Assembly (NCBI RefSeq): GCF_007565055.1
Contig: NC_044553.1
Coordinates: 103,515,858-103,579,857 of the forward strand
DNA from: Rhinopithecus roxellana
Taxonomy: Eukaryota > Chordata > Mammalia > Primates > Cercopithecidae
Direction of reading: 5' to 3'
Length of the DNA: 64,000 nt
In this document: in pieces, positions 41,119 to 59,730 of the stretch
How the letters are laid out: every line of letters begins with the position of its first letter
Numbering within the stretch: the stretch's first letter is position 1
Notes under the pieces: model-generated
What the model saw: the letters and a program-made list of their open reading frames with translations, nothing else
The model's database searches: none
What the model was told of the DNA's origin: nothing
Program-made: the position numbers and the translations under genes

Positions 41119-42129
41119 TAAATCTCTGAAGAATTTGATTAAAATTTTGAGAGATTTTAATTTAAGTATTACTTATTACTATTTAAGTATTAGTTTTTTA
41201 AATTCATCTTTATGTAACAATGAAGGAGAGAAAAGACATTAGTTTCTTGACTTGAGATCCACCGGGTTAAACTTCAGAGGACTCTGTGAACGCGTATTAT
41301 CTTATGCAATATTTTGTATATATATGCAGTACAACATTTTCTGCAGGATTAAAAAAAATTTTGATGGGAACATAATAGATGTATATGTATATGGAGTACA
41401 TGAGATAGTTGCAGTGATTTTTAAAATAAATAAAGTTTAAAGTACTGGACTCTACCTTTGTCATTCAGAGTTAGCCTAGATTTTAATGATTTCTTTAGCA
41501 AAGTATTTATTATAGAAAATATAAAGCACACTGCTTAATAGAAGGCCTGTTTGTCAATGTACTAATATTCTGTGTTTAGATAGTAATTTGTGCTTTTTGG
41601 AAACTTTTTACATGTGGTCAAACCCAACCATAATGTGATAAGTGGGGTCTTAAATCCAATCATGTTAAATGCAGAGTCACATTATTGCAATGCTAGTGAA
41701 GTGATTAGAATGAGCCTGAGCAGCTAATAGCCCGTAGTTCTTGGGGATTCCACTCTATAATCCAACCTCACTGTGGTTCCAGCTACAGTTTTCCCCTTGA
41801 TGAGTGGTTATCCACTCCAGCTTAATTATCCATGGGATGGTTTTGCATCTTGTGGTTTGCTGGAACTTGCAAGACTGAAGCAGTGATTTCTGCATCTCTA
41901 AGCTAGTCAAGCATATTTCCTCACCCAACCCAGACAGAGGAAATTTGAGCCAGGGGAATTCTAAAAGTTTGAAACCCATTCTCTGTTTTCATATCCTGCC
42001 TCCTTTTTTCCCAGATGACAAGAACTTTAGCAGCGCCATTGCAGATTGGGGCCCTCGTGGAGGATGGGAACCAACTGGGTTAGAGCTACAGTTCCATCAT
42101 TACAGGATTTAAATTACTCAAAGTGGAAT

Positions 42130-42935
42130 ACTAGAGAAAATTCTTATTTTATAATGAATACCTCTTACTTTAGTTGTTCTTAAATGTAAATGAAAAGATA
42201 CTTAACATTGATAGTAACCAGGGAATGCAAATAAAAACCACAATGAGATCCTACTACATATACTGAAATTGTTCAAGTTAAAAACACTAACAATCCAAAG
42301 TGTTGAAATGAGTGTGGAGCAACTAGAATCACATACATTGCTAGTGAGAATGTAAAATGATCAAGTCACTCTGGGAAAATATGGCAGTAACTTTTCAAGT
42401 TAAACATACATTTATTATGTGACCATTTTTAGATATGTATTTTCCTTGGACAGTTGTACACAAAAGTTCGTGGCAGCTTTATTCACAGTAGTTAAGAATT
42501 GAAAACAAACCAAATGTCCATCAGTTGGTGAGTGGATACATTGTAGTATATTCATTCATTGAATATTCACTGAAATAATATGCAGTAATAAAAAAAGAAT
42601 TAAATATTAATATATGCAAAAACATAGGTGAATCTTGAAAATGTGCTAAATGAAAGAAGTCAAATACAAAAGACTCCATAATTATACTTTATTATTCTAT
42701 GTGTATAACATTCTAAAAAAGAAAGAACTGTAGTGACAACGTAAATCACCTCTTACTTGGAAAGGATAGGTGTCAGTTGAGGGGACTGACTACAGATGGG
42801 CATAAGAAAACTTTTTCTGGTGATGGAACTGTTTTATATTTTGATTGTGATGTTGTTTACAAGACCATGTACAGTTGCCATTTTCATATAACCGTGTACT
42901 TAAAAGTGGGTGTGTTTAAAAAAATAAATGTAGGC
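42130..42935 (+). mobile_element. old sense L1, ORF2 end and 3'UTR
   Basis: ggaatgcaaataaaaacc, cattgctagtgagaatgt, aatgtccatcagttggtg, aatatgcagtaataaaa and an L1M-type 3'UTR ending at an A-rich tail. Confidence 0.8.
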
Positions 42936-43677
42936 TTTATGTTCTATAACACAAATTTTAATACTATCAAACTTTAAGCTATTAATCAGACTGTTGTGTT
43001 TTCAAAAGATTTCCATATGTAAAAGAAAAAGACATTTTTTATTTCTTAATTCTCTGTAGTTATCAAAAATAAAGTTCCAAACAAAAGTTCCAAAAAATAA
43101 AATGATATATATGGAGAACTCATTTTAGGTCTTTTGCCTTTACGTTTTTTGGATAATTTAACTTCTAAGAATTTTTAATATTTATGTAACCTATATTTAC
43201 TCTATGTAGTGACTATTTTCAGGTCTCTACTGGGAAGTTTTATGAGGCATTCTAATCTTAATCAGTACCATTAGTAATAGTGCAAAGGTGTTGTTTAAGA
43301 AACTAAAGCAGTTGTATTCGTTTCTGTTTAAAAGACACAAAATTCAGCAAAGATAAAACTCCGTATACACAATATATAAATGATTCAGTACAGTATTTTC
43401 TAAGGGTGAAGTTTGCATACATTTTACTACTAACGCAGTAGTACTTTATGAAAGGGATGTTAGTACTCCTGAAATCATCTGTTTTCCTATAATATAAAAG
43501 TTTTCAGAAATTACGAAAGAAATCTAGTATAGGAGACAAGAATGAAAATTAAATAACCTCTTTTTAGGTCATGAATATCTTTGTAGGAATAGTTTTATTG
43601 CTTTAAAAAAAAAAACCATTTAAGACGAAAAAGCCTCTTAAGTAAGTGAGCCATTATAGATTTTTAAAAATAAAATA

Positions 43678-44010
43678 GGCTGGGCATGGTAGCTCACGCC
43701 TGTAATCCCAGCACTTTGGAAGGCTGAGGCAGGCGGATCACGAGGTTGGGAGCTCGAGACCATCCTGGCTAACATGATGAAACCCTGTCTCTACTAAAAA
43801 TACAAAAAATCAGCCGGGCGTGGTGGCGGGTGCCTGTAGTCCCAGCTACTCAGAAGGCTGAGGCAGAAGAATGGCATGAACCCGGGAGGCGGAGCTTGCA
43901 GTGAGCCGAGATTGCGTCACTGCACTCCATCCTGGGGGACCGAGCAAGACTCGGTCTCAAACAAAAACAAAAGCAAAAAAAAAAATAGAAAAATAAATAA
44001 ATAAAATTAA
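43678..44010 (+). mobile_element. Alu, sense (Y-like)
   Basis: ggctgggcatggtagctcac to a long mixed A tail (aaacaaaaacaaaagc..., aaataaataaataaa). Confidence 0.92.
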
Positions 44011-44077
44011 AGGCAGTAGTGATTCTCTGGTGATTCTCTGATAGCTAATATAAAATTATTTTAAAATCTTAGTGTTT

Positions 44078-44396
<319 letters not shown>

Positions 44397-44694
44397 TTAA
44401 AAATGAGTTGTATTTTTATGGATCAAAACAATACATGGAGATAAAGAGGTTTATGTTTCAAAGCATTTGACCAAAGGCTGATGTCTCTTTGGCATGTACT
44501 TAAAAGTTTTGGGTAAACATTAAGATTATAATTTTCATTATGCCTTCAGCAGTATGTGTTTGTCCTAAAATATAGAATACTTAAGTTTCTGTAACTATCC
44601 TTTAACAAATGATTTTTCTGCCATATGAATTTACTCCAAATCGCAAATAAAGGAAAGGAAACTTTCTACCTGCTATGTATCATAATTGAGCCTA

Positions 44695-44760
44695 CATAGA
44701 ATCATATGATTACTCATTTGATATATGATTATCATATGATTATATGATTATTGTGATAAC
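44695..44760. repeat. AT-rich short tandem (ATATGATT-like)
   Basis: Several irregular copies of atatgatt/atcatatgatta, self-complementary in part. Confidence 0.7.
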
Positions 44761-44872
44761 ACCTGATAACATAATCCAGTTCTATATGTACTTTTTTAGG
44801 CACTTACTGTGCTACTTAAAAAAACACCTATATGATATGTGGAATTGCACTTTTATAGAATTAATATAAATA

Positions 44873-45238
44873 CAGATCATCCTTGACTAACTATAATTAA
44901 CAACTTACAATTTTTCAACTTTACAGTGGTGTGAAGGCAATTCTTATTCAGTAGAAGCCATACTTCAAGTACTCATACAACCATTGTTTTTTGCTTTCAG
45001 TACAGTAGTCAGTAAATTACATGAGATAATCAATACTTTATTACAAAACAGGCTTTGCGTTAGATGATTTTGCCCAACTGTAAGCTAATTTAAGTGTTCT
45101 GAGCATGTTTAGGGTAGGCTAGGCTAAGCTATGATGTTCAGTTGATTAGGTGTATTAGGTGCAATTTTGACTTATGATATTTTCAATTTACAATGAGTTT
45201 AATGGGGTGTAACCCCATCATAAGTCAGGGAGCATCTG
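44873..45238. mobile_element. Tigger/MER-type nonautonomous DNA transposon
   Basis: 366 nt flanked by TA. Inverted ends: cagatcatccttgact at left, and the reverse complement of the right end reads cagatgctccctgactt. The interior has ttaggtgtattaggtg and aggctaggctaagctatg. Exact subfamily not assigned. Confidence 0.78.
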
Positions 45239-45449
45239 TATGTATTTAATTTATATTGGTTTTTTGCTTTACTGTGTAGAAAGAGGTAATGAGGGCAGAG
45301 GTTTATAGTTACTGAGTTCAAAATATTGATATTTTTCTGCTACAAGAAGTTAAAATAAAAAGACTTACTGGTTTAACAACTTGCTTGGTACTAGCAGCAC
45401 TATATTATAACCACCACAAGTTGTTCTATACAGCAGTAATTTGTGCTGT

Positions 45450-46190
45450 ACTTTATTTAAGTTAACAAAAGTACCTGCTGTGTACCAGGTACTATACCAG
45501 GCACTAGCACTACTACAGTATATAACAGAATTCCTGTTCTTACAAAGTTTATACTCTACTGGGGAATATTTAAAATTGAACGGGCAGTTTCAAGTCAGTG
45601 TAATGAGTGGTGTAATAGAGAGGTGCAAGGTTCAGTGAGAGCATCTAGCAGAGACTCTTGGCAGGATCAGGAGTAGGCTTCTCAAGGAAGCAGAGACCTG
45701 GAAAATAAATAGGAGTTAACCAGGCCGAAAAGAAGATTAGGGCTCCATGCAAAGGAAAAAGTCAGAGGTATGATGCAATAATACTCTAATAAATACAAGT
45801 AGTTTACTTTCCATAATTGGACATACAAGTTCTAGGTGGGTTGTGGAGAGGAAAGAAAGTTACAGAGAGACTTGAGAACCATACTAGGAAGTTGGGGCTT
45901 ATGCTGAGGCCAGTGAGTGGCCACTAAAAGATTTTAAATGAGGAAGTGACAGGATCAAACTAGATTTTTAGATCTTTTTGCTGCCTTATGGAGAATGGAT
46001 TGGGAGGGGGAAGTCGGGATGTGGGCGAGACTGAAGGACCACTGTAAACCAAGGATTGATAGTCACATATAGAGCAGCAGTGAGCAAGTGCCTCAGTTCT
46101 TAAATTGCCCCAAGTCTGAATTAAGTGAAATAGAATGACAGTGGGTACTAGAGTTTCTATAGCTGGGCCAGAAATGGGAGTAGATATTCT
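45450..46190 (-). mobile_element. antisense L2, long copy
   Basis: tgtgtaccaggtactatacc, ttataactctactgggg-like, ttctcaaggaagcagagacc, ttttaaatgaggaagtgaca and tgctgccttatggagaatgg follow the L2 3' half in reverse. Confidence 0.75.
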
Positions 46191-46433
46191 TACTTTCACT
46201 AATGGCTCCTGTCATTTGGTACATCCAGTCTTGATTCTATACTATCAATAGTCCCATGGTAGACATGAGACAAGACTCCTAGATATAAAAGCTTGTACAA
46301 TATTATGATTTTCGTGACCTCTAGTTGTAAATCCAGTTTATAACTGATTTTATCTTTCGGTGTTTAAAATTTGTTTTATTTAGGGTATTAAACGTTACAT
46401 CTTAGGTAGGATATTGAATACTCTTTATGGTAA

Positions 46434-46673
<240 letters not shown>

Positions 46674-46958
46674 TAAGGCATCTTATATTTGATTATATAT
46701 GATTATTGTAAATATTTTGGACTTTTCTAAGTCCTTTGGAAATTTGTTAATATAACTTTTTCTTGTTCTTAAAGATATTTGTTGTCTGAGTTTTACTCGT
46801 TTTATTATAGTTGATTAGAGTCCTCAACTTAGTTATTCCATTATTTTCAAGTACTGTATTATCATTTATTGATATTGGTAGTGTTTCCTAAAACAGGAAA
46901 TACATAATTTGGCATCCTTATTCTTAGTTTTATACCTAAAGAACCTAGTAACACATAG

Positions 46959-47324
<366 letters not shown>

Positions 47325-47679
47325 TTATCAAACCATTTTTTTATTTTGATTCAGCAAATTTATCAACTAAATTTAACTTAAAAATAGAGGTCCAAATGAA
47401 TATTTTCAAGTAAATGTTAAAAAGTGACTTGGGAAACCTAAGTAACTGCCAAGTTTTTTTTAAAGGTTATTTTTGCTAGATTTTGTATGATGTAACAAAC
47501 ATCAGTTAGACGTTTTGCAAATATACCATAAATTGGTCAAAGACACAGTTAATGAGATACTTACAATGATTAAAAAGCTAGTTTTCATTGGTAAGGTAGC
47601 ACATTTATTCTCTGACCAAAGGAAGAAATTTAAAACTATATAACTTTTTTTTAAAAGGCCCATTTCTTTTAAAATTGTC

Positions 47680-47792
47680 TATAGAGGCGAGGTTTTGCCA
47701 TGTTGCCCAGGCTGGTCTCAAGCTCCTGAACTCAAGTGACCCGCCTGCCTTGGCCTCCCAAGATTATAGCTGTGAGCCACCACACCCAGCCC
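47680..47792 (-). mobile_element. Alu, antisense, right-side fragment
   Basis: tagaggcgaggttttgccat to gccaccacacccagcc. Confidence 0.85.
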
Positions 47793-47899
47793 AAGGGACC
47801 CATTCGTTAACATGCAATTGCCTTGTAATTATATAGCCCTAATTTTCTGGTTTTTGGATTATTTCTGATCTTTTCTTTTTCTCCTTTGATCTGCAGTTG

Positions 47900-48740
<841 letters not shown>

Positions 48741-49179
48741 TTGGTTTATCATTGTATTATGAAGGTGCTCTGGAGTAGGGACGCATTAGCAACAATGGTT
48801 AACACTTCAGTGTGTTTCGTTTGTTTGTTTTAGTGGCTTTACACAAGAAGCCTTTTTTTTTTTGTAATGGAGAAAGACTAGTACCTTTTTAATAATACAG
48901 ACAGTTGTATGCTTTATATGCAAAGAGAAAAAAGTTAACCATTAGGAGTAAAGAATACATATGTACTAAGAATTAAGTTATTATAAATTCTCAATATGTT
49001 GGAATGTTTTCAAGCATGAGAAATCATAACTTTATGGTTCTTTCAGTCTACAAAATTTTTAGTTCCCAAAGTTCTTTAGATGCGTAGATATCTCTATTGA
49101 CTTTTTAATTATTTTCTGTAGCCTTTTCCATTATATATATTGAGTAGAATAATGGATTTTTTTTAAAGCTGGAGGCAAC

Positions 49180-49320
49180 CTATAATGATATCTAGCAAAA
49201 CCATCTGTTTTACAGATGAGGACATGTATCCTTAGAGAGGTTATTAAATAACTTTTATAACACATAATTAGTAGCAGAAAGAGACTAGAACTAAGTTTAC
49301 CTATGTTTCTTACAATCTTG
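49180..49320 (-). mobile_element. MIR-like, antisense
   Basis: tctgttttacagatgaggac, agagaggttattaaataact and acataattagtagcagaaag follow MIR in reverse. Confidence 0.65.
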
Positions 49321-49395
49321 TCAGTATTAGTAGGCAAAATACAATTTTGGTAATTTTGATTATGTTTAAATTTTAGTTAAAATGTTTATTTTTCA

Positions 49396-49693
<298 letters not shown>

Positions 49694-50145
49694 TTATTTT
49701 TCATGCCATTATGCTAACTCTTAGTGCTGGTCTGGGATGTAGCTACAAAGAAAAGGCTTATGAAGGCTTCCTACATGATCTGCCTTTAGCCTGAGGTTTT
49801 CCATTAATTTGATGATATAACCTGAAGTAGCTGTTAGATAAAAGTGAGAATATGTGCTTATAAATTTGATGTTTTTATACAACATAGATTTCTCTATCTG
49901 ACATAGATAGAAATCTCTCTGTCTGCAAAGTGAGTAGTAGTTACATAGAAGCACTATTGAATAACTAGTTGTTGACTTAATAATTATCTTATGATAATTC
50001 CTTATTATCTCATAATAGTAAGTGAGGTTTTGACCTTATCAGGAACAAACAATGTATGTTGACATTTCTTTTATTCACTTCTGTAGATATTTAAGATTGT
50101 TAATTTAGCTTGGTTTCTTGGGGGGTTTTATGTTCAGTTCTCTGA

Positions 50146-50409
<264 letters not shown>

Positions 50410-50613
50410 TAAAAATATTTAAAAATAGAAGAAGCCTTAGAAAACATTTGTGACACCCTTTTTGACTATAGATAAACTGGTACCTGGCATGGTGAAGTCA
50501 CTTAATTGTAATTAAATAATAAGTGTAGAAACTGGATTTGAACTTCAGTTTAAGGTAAACTGGAAGAGAGAAGAGTTTTCATAAGTTTGTTGCTTTTTAT
50601 TTGAAAATTACAG

Positions 50614-50712
50614 ATTAGAGATAACCTCGGCATTTCAACTGATAATCTGACCTCCCCTTCTCCACCAGTTTTAATTCCTCCACTGAGAATTCTTACACCT
50701 TGGCTTTTTAAG
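50614..50712 (+). CDS. RALGAPA1: RALGAPA1 exon: [19 protein letters not shown] segment
   Basis: Acceptor AATTACAG at 50613 and donor TTTAAG|GTAAGC at 50712. Exactly 33 codons in phase 0: a short SPSPP linker and then [12 protein letters not shown]. It is separated from the previous exon by only 240 nt, the shortest intron here. The downstream 1.16-kb intron contains an inverted Alu pair. Confidence 0.95.
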
Positions 50713-51010
50713 GTAAGCTTAATATATAAAATATGAGTTTAAAATTTTTCATTTAGTAACTCTTAAACATTTTATAGAGATTTTGGCTATTATATAGACT
50801 CCTAGAGCACTTAACTTTTTAAGCAGTATCCTTAGGAAGTCATTAGGCATTACATAGAGAAGAGAGTGAGCATGCTAAAATTACTCAGGATATATTGCTG
50901 TTGATTATTTCATAAAACAAAAGTGAATATAGAGAGGTATGTCGGTGTTGTATTTAACTGAATTATAAACTTTGAGTTGTATCACAGAGTATGCTGTGTA
51001 TTAAATGTTG

Positions 51011-51619
<609 letters not shown>

Positions 51620-51870
51620 AAAATATTTAATTATTTTAAGTATTGATATGTTTGGTACATTTTCCTAAGTGGGACAGTTTATGGTTATACCTACATTGTA
51701 TCATTTTGGATGATGATAATTTCAGTAATCCTGATTTTTAGTTCATTAAAGAAATTGGGCCAACATGGAAATAAATGAGATTATATACATTGTTTGCCAT
51801 ATTCAGTTGCTTAAGTTATTTAGCAAATAGTATTTCTTTTTGAACATTAAAACTGATCTTTTAATTTTAG

Positions 51871-52026
51871 GCAACCATGTTGACTGACAAATATAAACAA
51901 GGTAAATTACATGCATATAAACTTATTTGTAATACAATGAAAAGAAGACAAGATGTTTCTCCAAATAGAGATTTTTTAACACATTTCTACAATATAATGC
52001 ATTGTGGATTACTTCATATTGACCAG
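51871..52026 (+). CDS. RALGAPA1: RALGAPA1 exon: [18 protein letters not shown] segment
   Basis: Acceptor TTAATTTTAG at 51870 and donor GACCAG|GTAACT at 52026. 52 codons in phase 0, reading [20 protein letters not shown], then [20 protein letters not shown] and [10 protein letters not shown]. The pattern is helical with a basic MKRR turn, as in a HEAT/ARM-like repeat stack (inference). Matches RALGAPA1. Confidence 0.95.
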
Positions 52027-53530
<1,504 letters not shown>

Positions 53531-53938
53531 TAACAAACTTTAGTTAGCCAGGATTCAACTAACAAGTTGATAAAACATAAGATGATATTCAGGAAATTTT
53601 GTAATTTAGTTGGAATTGATTGCTTCTCCTATATTAAAGAAAGTAAGAAATTCTGAAATATAAGAGAGCACTAAAATCAGTAAAATCTGATAAGCAAAAC
53701 AGGATTTAAAGTTGAGGAAATCTAAAACGGAGGGAAGAAAGCAAAGAAAGAGCAATGGACTATAGCAAGAGGTAAGAAACAATGGTGAGTCATCATCACA
53801 CAGTGTATATGTATATGAAATCATCGTATTGTACACCCTGAATATATATTGTCTTTAACAATTATGTTTTTTTTTTAAAAAATGTGGTAAGACAACCACC
53901 ATAGGAGGACATATGTCCTAGGAGTAAACTCACTCTCT

Positions 53939-54229
<291 letters not shown>

Positions 54230-54289
54230 AGGAGTAAACTCTCAAACTGCATGTGAAGATTTTCATACGGTCGTGGAATTGTGAGACAA

Positions 54290-54700
54290 TGCTAAGTAAA
54301 TTGGTATAAATGGAATATGTTCATCTATAAGTGGCAGAGGTGAGCTAGAGAGGAAGGCAATAATGCTGAAAATGTTAGATGCAAGCCTAAGGAAGGAATG
54401 AATAACCATTGAAGGATTTTAAGCAAGGACTGAATGATCAAATTCATATTTTGGAAGGATCACTCTGGAGCAAAATGTAAATGAAAAATAATAACTGGAA
54501 GTCTACTAGAAAAAACTAAGGGTTTTGTGAGAAAAACATACTTGTCTAGTACTGTGTAACTTGAAGAGCAGTTTAACATACCTTATTTCATTGTTAAGCT
54601 GCAACAGTGAGAGATCAATAGTGAATAGAAGGAGTTCTATTTGGGGCCTAGTAAGATGCGTATTAGACATCCATGAGGAAGATGTCAAAAGAATAATTGC
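54290..54700 (-). mobile_element. antisense L2-like
   Basis: aaccattgaaggattttaag, ggactgaatgatcaaattc and ggaaggatcactctggagc follow L2 in reverse. Confidence 0.65.
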
Positions 54701-54839
54701 ATATACTCAAGGGACATGTCAGGACTGAAAATAAAAGCTGGGCAACATTAGCTTATAGACGATATTTAAAGCCATGAAACTGGATACAGTCACCTAGTGG
54801 AAACAGACAAAGCAGCAGCGGTATTTATAGCTGTATAAC

Positions 54840-54955
54840 CCTGTTTTTCCAGTTCCCTGAAAACAGTAATCATGTCTTACTCATCTTGGTATCTCCAGAG
54901 CCTAACATAGCACCATGCTTGTTAGTTATTGAATATGTGTTCATTTAGTACCTAG
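54840..54955 (+). mobile_element. sense L2 3' end fragment
   Basis: cttactcatcttggtatctc and cagagcctaacatagcacca, then a short 3' end. Confidence 0.65.
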
Positions 54956-55167
54956 TGTATACTCAACATTGTACTGAGCTCTTTTGTGGTTATTAAACTT
55001 CCCCCTCCCCTTGTGTACAGAATGTTTTTGTAGGTGAAATACAGAGGGATATAGAATAAATTGGATAATACTTTGTGCTCAAGCAACATAATGCCTGCTG
55101 CTGGGGATATGGAGAAGTATATTAACAACTCCAGAATGTAGGGCATCAAATAGGTACCAATAAGAGG

Positions 55168-55710
<543 letters not shown>

Positions 55711-56039
55711 AATTATTTGGTAATTCAGAGAATGGAGAGATCTTATTTGTTTAAGGATATCATGGAGGTTTCATGGAAAATATATATGAATATGTCCCTG
55801 AAAGATTAGTAGTATTTGTTTAAGTAAAAATGGAGATGAGGAACAGTATTCCAGACAGAGGTAAACAAGCATGAGTGAGATGTATTCAAGAAATGACAAA
55901 TAATCCGTTTTGTTCAGGAGCTAGTTAATCTGTAAGAGTGTAATAGGCAAAAAGAATCGAAAGGTACTTTATTTAAAAAAAAACAATTATTGAGATAAAA
56001 TATACATATCTAATTTACCATTTTTATCATTTCAATTAA

Positions 56040-56692
<653 letters not shown>

Positions 56693-57232
56693 TTACATTT
56701 TAAATACATTTATATTATTTTTTTCCCGCTTCTTTCCTCCTTTCCCTGCTTCCGGGCCTCTGGTAACCACCAATCTATTATCTTCATGAAATCCACTTTA
56801 GCTCCCACATATGAAGGAGAACATGTGGCATTTGTCTTTCTGTGTTTGGCTTATTGCAGTTAACATAATGTTCTCCAGTTCTACCCATGTTGCTGCAAAT
56901 GACAGGATTTTGTTCTTTTTCATGGCTAGATAATGTTTCATTGTGTATAAATACCACATTTTCTTTATCCATTCATTTGTTGATGGGCACGTAGGTTGAG
57001 TCCATGTCTTGGCTGTTGTGATTACTGTGTGGTAAACACAGGAGTGTAGGTATCTTTTTGATATCTTGATTTCCTTTCTTTTGGATATACACCCAATTGT
57101 GGAATTTCTGGATCATATGGAAGTTCTATTTTTGATTTTTTGAGGAACCTCCTTGCTGTTCTCCATAGCAGCTATACTAATTTACATTCCCACCAACAGT
57201 GTATGAAGGTCCCCTTAGAAAGGTACTTTAGA

Positions 57233-57408
57233 TCTTTGCTACCCAAAGTGTGATCCGCACATCAGAAACATTTAGCATGATCTGGGTGCTTATTAGTAAT
57301 GCAGAATCTCAGACCCGATCCCAGACCTATTTACTGAATCAGAATATGCATTTTAACTAGATCACAAGTAAGTGGCAAAATCATTAAAGATTGAGAAGCA
57401 CTGCTTTA
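57233..57408. mobile_element. MER5-like hAT DNA transposon
   Basis: ctacccaaagtgtgatccgc, ttagtaatgcagaatctcag, actgaatcagaatatgcatt and gattgagaagcactgctt match the layout of MER5A-type elements. Inverted ends are worn. Confidence 0.78.
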
Positions 57409-57468
57409 GACTATATTTTGGAAAGGTCTTGAATGCCAGGAATCAGATTATAATGCTATATTAGATAA

Positions 57469-57798
<330 letters not shown>

Positions 57799-58396
57799 AT
57801 TAAGTTAAGTTTTTTTAAAGTGGTGAGAGAGATGACTGAATCCATCCTTTGAGATTATTAAATAAGTATTAATCTGGGAGTAAATTAATGGAAGACAAAC
57901 TAGAGATGGTAAACAAGTCACAGGGTTATAGTATAATCAAAGTACATAGACTATAAATCTCTTAGATACTAGCAAAACTTGATAGAATTCAGAAGATGCC
58001 AATATATAAACCAATGTCATTTTTTATTAATTTACTGTGAAAACTAGTAGTATTCAATGGGTTATTCCAGATGACTAGTCAGCACATTTCCTGCAGCTTT
58101 TTTCAAGATTCTGCAGGAGAATTAAGCCCTAATGTCATAAGGCATCTATTTTATGTAATCCATTTCAAATGACTAATTAATTTCTGTCTTATGTATCTAA
58201 TACTGTGCATTATGTAACATCCTTGAGAAAATGTAGAATATAGTCATTTTTTGCATTCTCTGGTTCATATGAGGGATACCTGTTGAGAAAGGCTGCATAG
58301 GAAACCAAATCATTGCAAGAATCAAGCATAACATATCTCCATAATAAGGTTAAAACAAGTCATTTCCTCTGATGGTGTTGGAAATAGCCGGTCCAG

Positions 58397-58699
58397 ACTG
58401 GGCTTGGTGGCTCACACCTGTAATCCCAGCACTTTGGGGAGGCTGACACAGGCAGATCACTTGAGGTCAGGAGTTTGAGACTAGCCTGGCAAATGTGGTG
58501 AAACTCCATCTCTACTACAAATAGAAAAATTAGCCGGGCGTGGTGGTGCACGCCTGTAATCCCAGCTACTCAGGAGTCTGAGATGGGAGAAATGGGAGGA
58601 TCGTTTGAACCTGGGAGGCAGAGGTTGCAGTGAGCCGAGATCGTGCCACTATACTCCAGCCTACACGGCAGAGTGAAACTCCTTCTTAAAAAAAGAAAA
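58397..58699 (+). mobile_element. Alu, sense, abutting L1 copy 2
   Basis: actgggcttggtggctcaca to ccttcttaaaaaaagaaaa. The L1 begins with no spacer after this tail. Confidence 0.93.
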
Positions 58700-58711
58700 G
58701 GGGGTACGGAG

Positions 58712-58722
58712 CAAGATGGCCG
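58712..58722 (+). promoter_or_regulatory. YY1-type site of L1 copy 2 5'UTR
   Basis: caagatggccg at +13 of the element. Confidence 0.8.
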
Positions 58723-58798
58723 AATAGGAACAGCTCCAGTCTCCAACTCCCAGTGCGAGCGACACAGAAGACCGGTGATTTCTGCATTTTCAATTGAG

Positions 58799-59231
58799 GT
58801 ACTGGGGTCATCTCACTGGGGAGTGCCGGACAATCGGTGCTGGTCAGCTGCTGCAGCCCGACCAGCGAGAGCTGAAGCAGGGCGAGGCATCGCCTCACCT
58901 AGGAAGCGCAGGGGGAAGGGAATCCCTTTTCCTAGCCAGGGGAACTGAAACACACATCACCTGGAAAATCGGGTAATTCCCACCCCAATACTGCGCTTTA
59001 AGCAAGTGGGCATACCAGGAGATTATACACACACCTGGCCAGGAGGGTCCCACGGCCACGGAGCCTCCCTCATTGCTAGCACAGCAGTCTGTGATCTAAC
59101 CACAAGGCAGCAGCGAGGCTGGGGGAGGGGTGCCTGCCATTGCTGAGGCTTAAGTAGATAAACAAAGCCCCTGGGAAGCTCGAACTGGGTGGAGCTCACA
59201 GCAGCTCAAGGAAACCTGCCTGTCTCTGTAG
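58799..59231 (+). other. L1 5'UTR intron retained in copy 2 (missing from copy 1)
   Basis: Starts GTACTG after TGAG and ends TCTCTGTAG. Removing it gives the arrangement of copy 1 exactly, apart from one substituted base after the junction. In human L1 this region includes the antisense promoter and regulatory sites. Confidence 0.88.
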
Positions 59232-59730
59232 ACTCCACCTCTGGGGACAGGGCACAGCTAAATAACAACAGGGGAAGCAACAGAGACCTGTGCAGACGTG
59301 AACGACTCTGTCTGACAGCTTTGAAGAGAGCAGTGGATCTCCCAACACGGAGGTTGAGATCTGAGAACGGACAGACTGCCTGCTCAAGTGGGTCCCTGAC
59401 CCCTGAGTAGCCTAACTGGGACACATCCCCCACTAGGGGCAGTCTGACACCCCACACCTTACAGGGTGGAGCACACCCCTGAGAGGAAGCTTCCAAAGTA
59501 AGAATCAGACAGGTACACTCGCTGTTCAGCAATATTCTATCTTCTGCAGCCTCTGCTGCTGATACCCAGGCAAACAGGGTCTGGAGTGGACCTCAAGCAA
59601 TCTCCAACAGACCTACAGCTGAGGGTCCTGACTATTAGAAGGAAAACTATCAAACAGGAAGAACGCCTATACCAAATCCCCATCAGTACATCACCATCAT
59701 CAAAGACCAGAGGCAGATAAAACCACAAAG

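Noticed and set aside
42014..42079. Possible extra exon after ctttttttcccag (open frame DDKNFSSAIADWGPRGGWEP)
   Set aside because: No donor gives the phase needed for the next exon; the nearest GT (gttaga) is weak and out of phase.
58686..58898. Antisense 70-codon frame in L1 copy 2 as primate L1 ORF0
   Set aside because: ORF0 of human L1 lies further inside the 5'UTR; this frame runs out of the element into the Alu tail.
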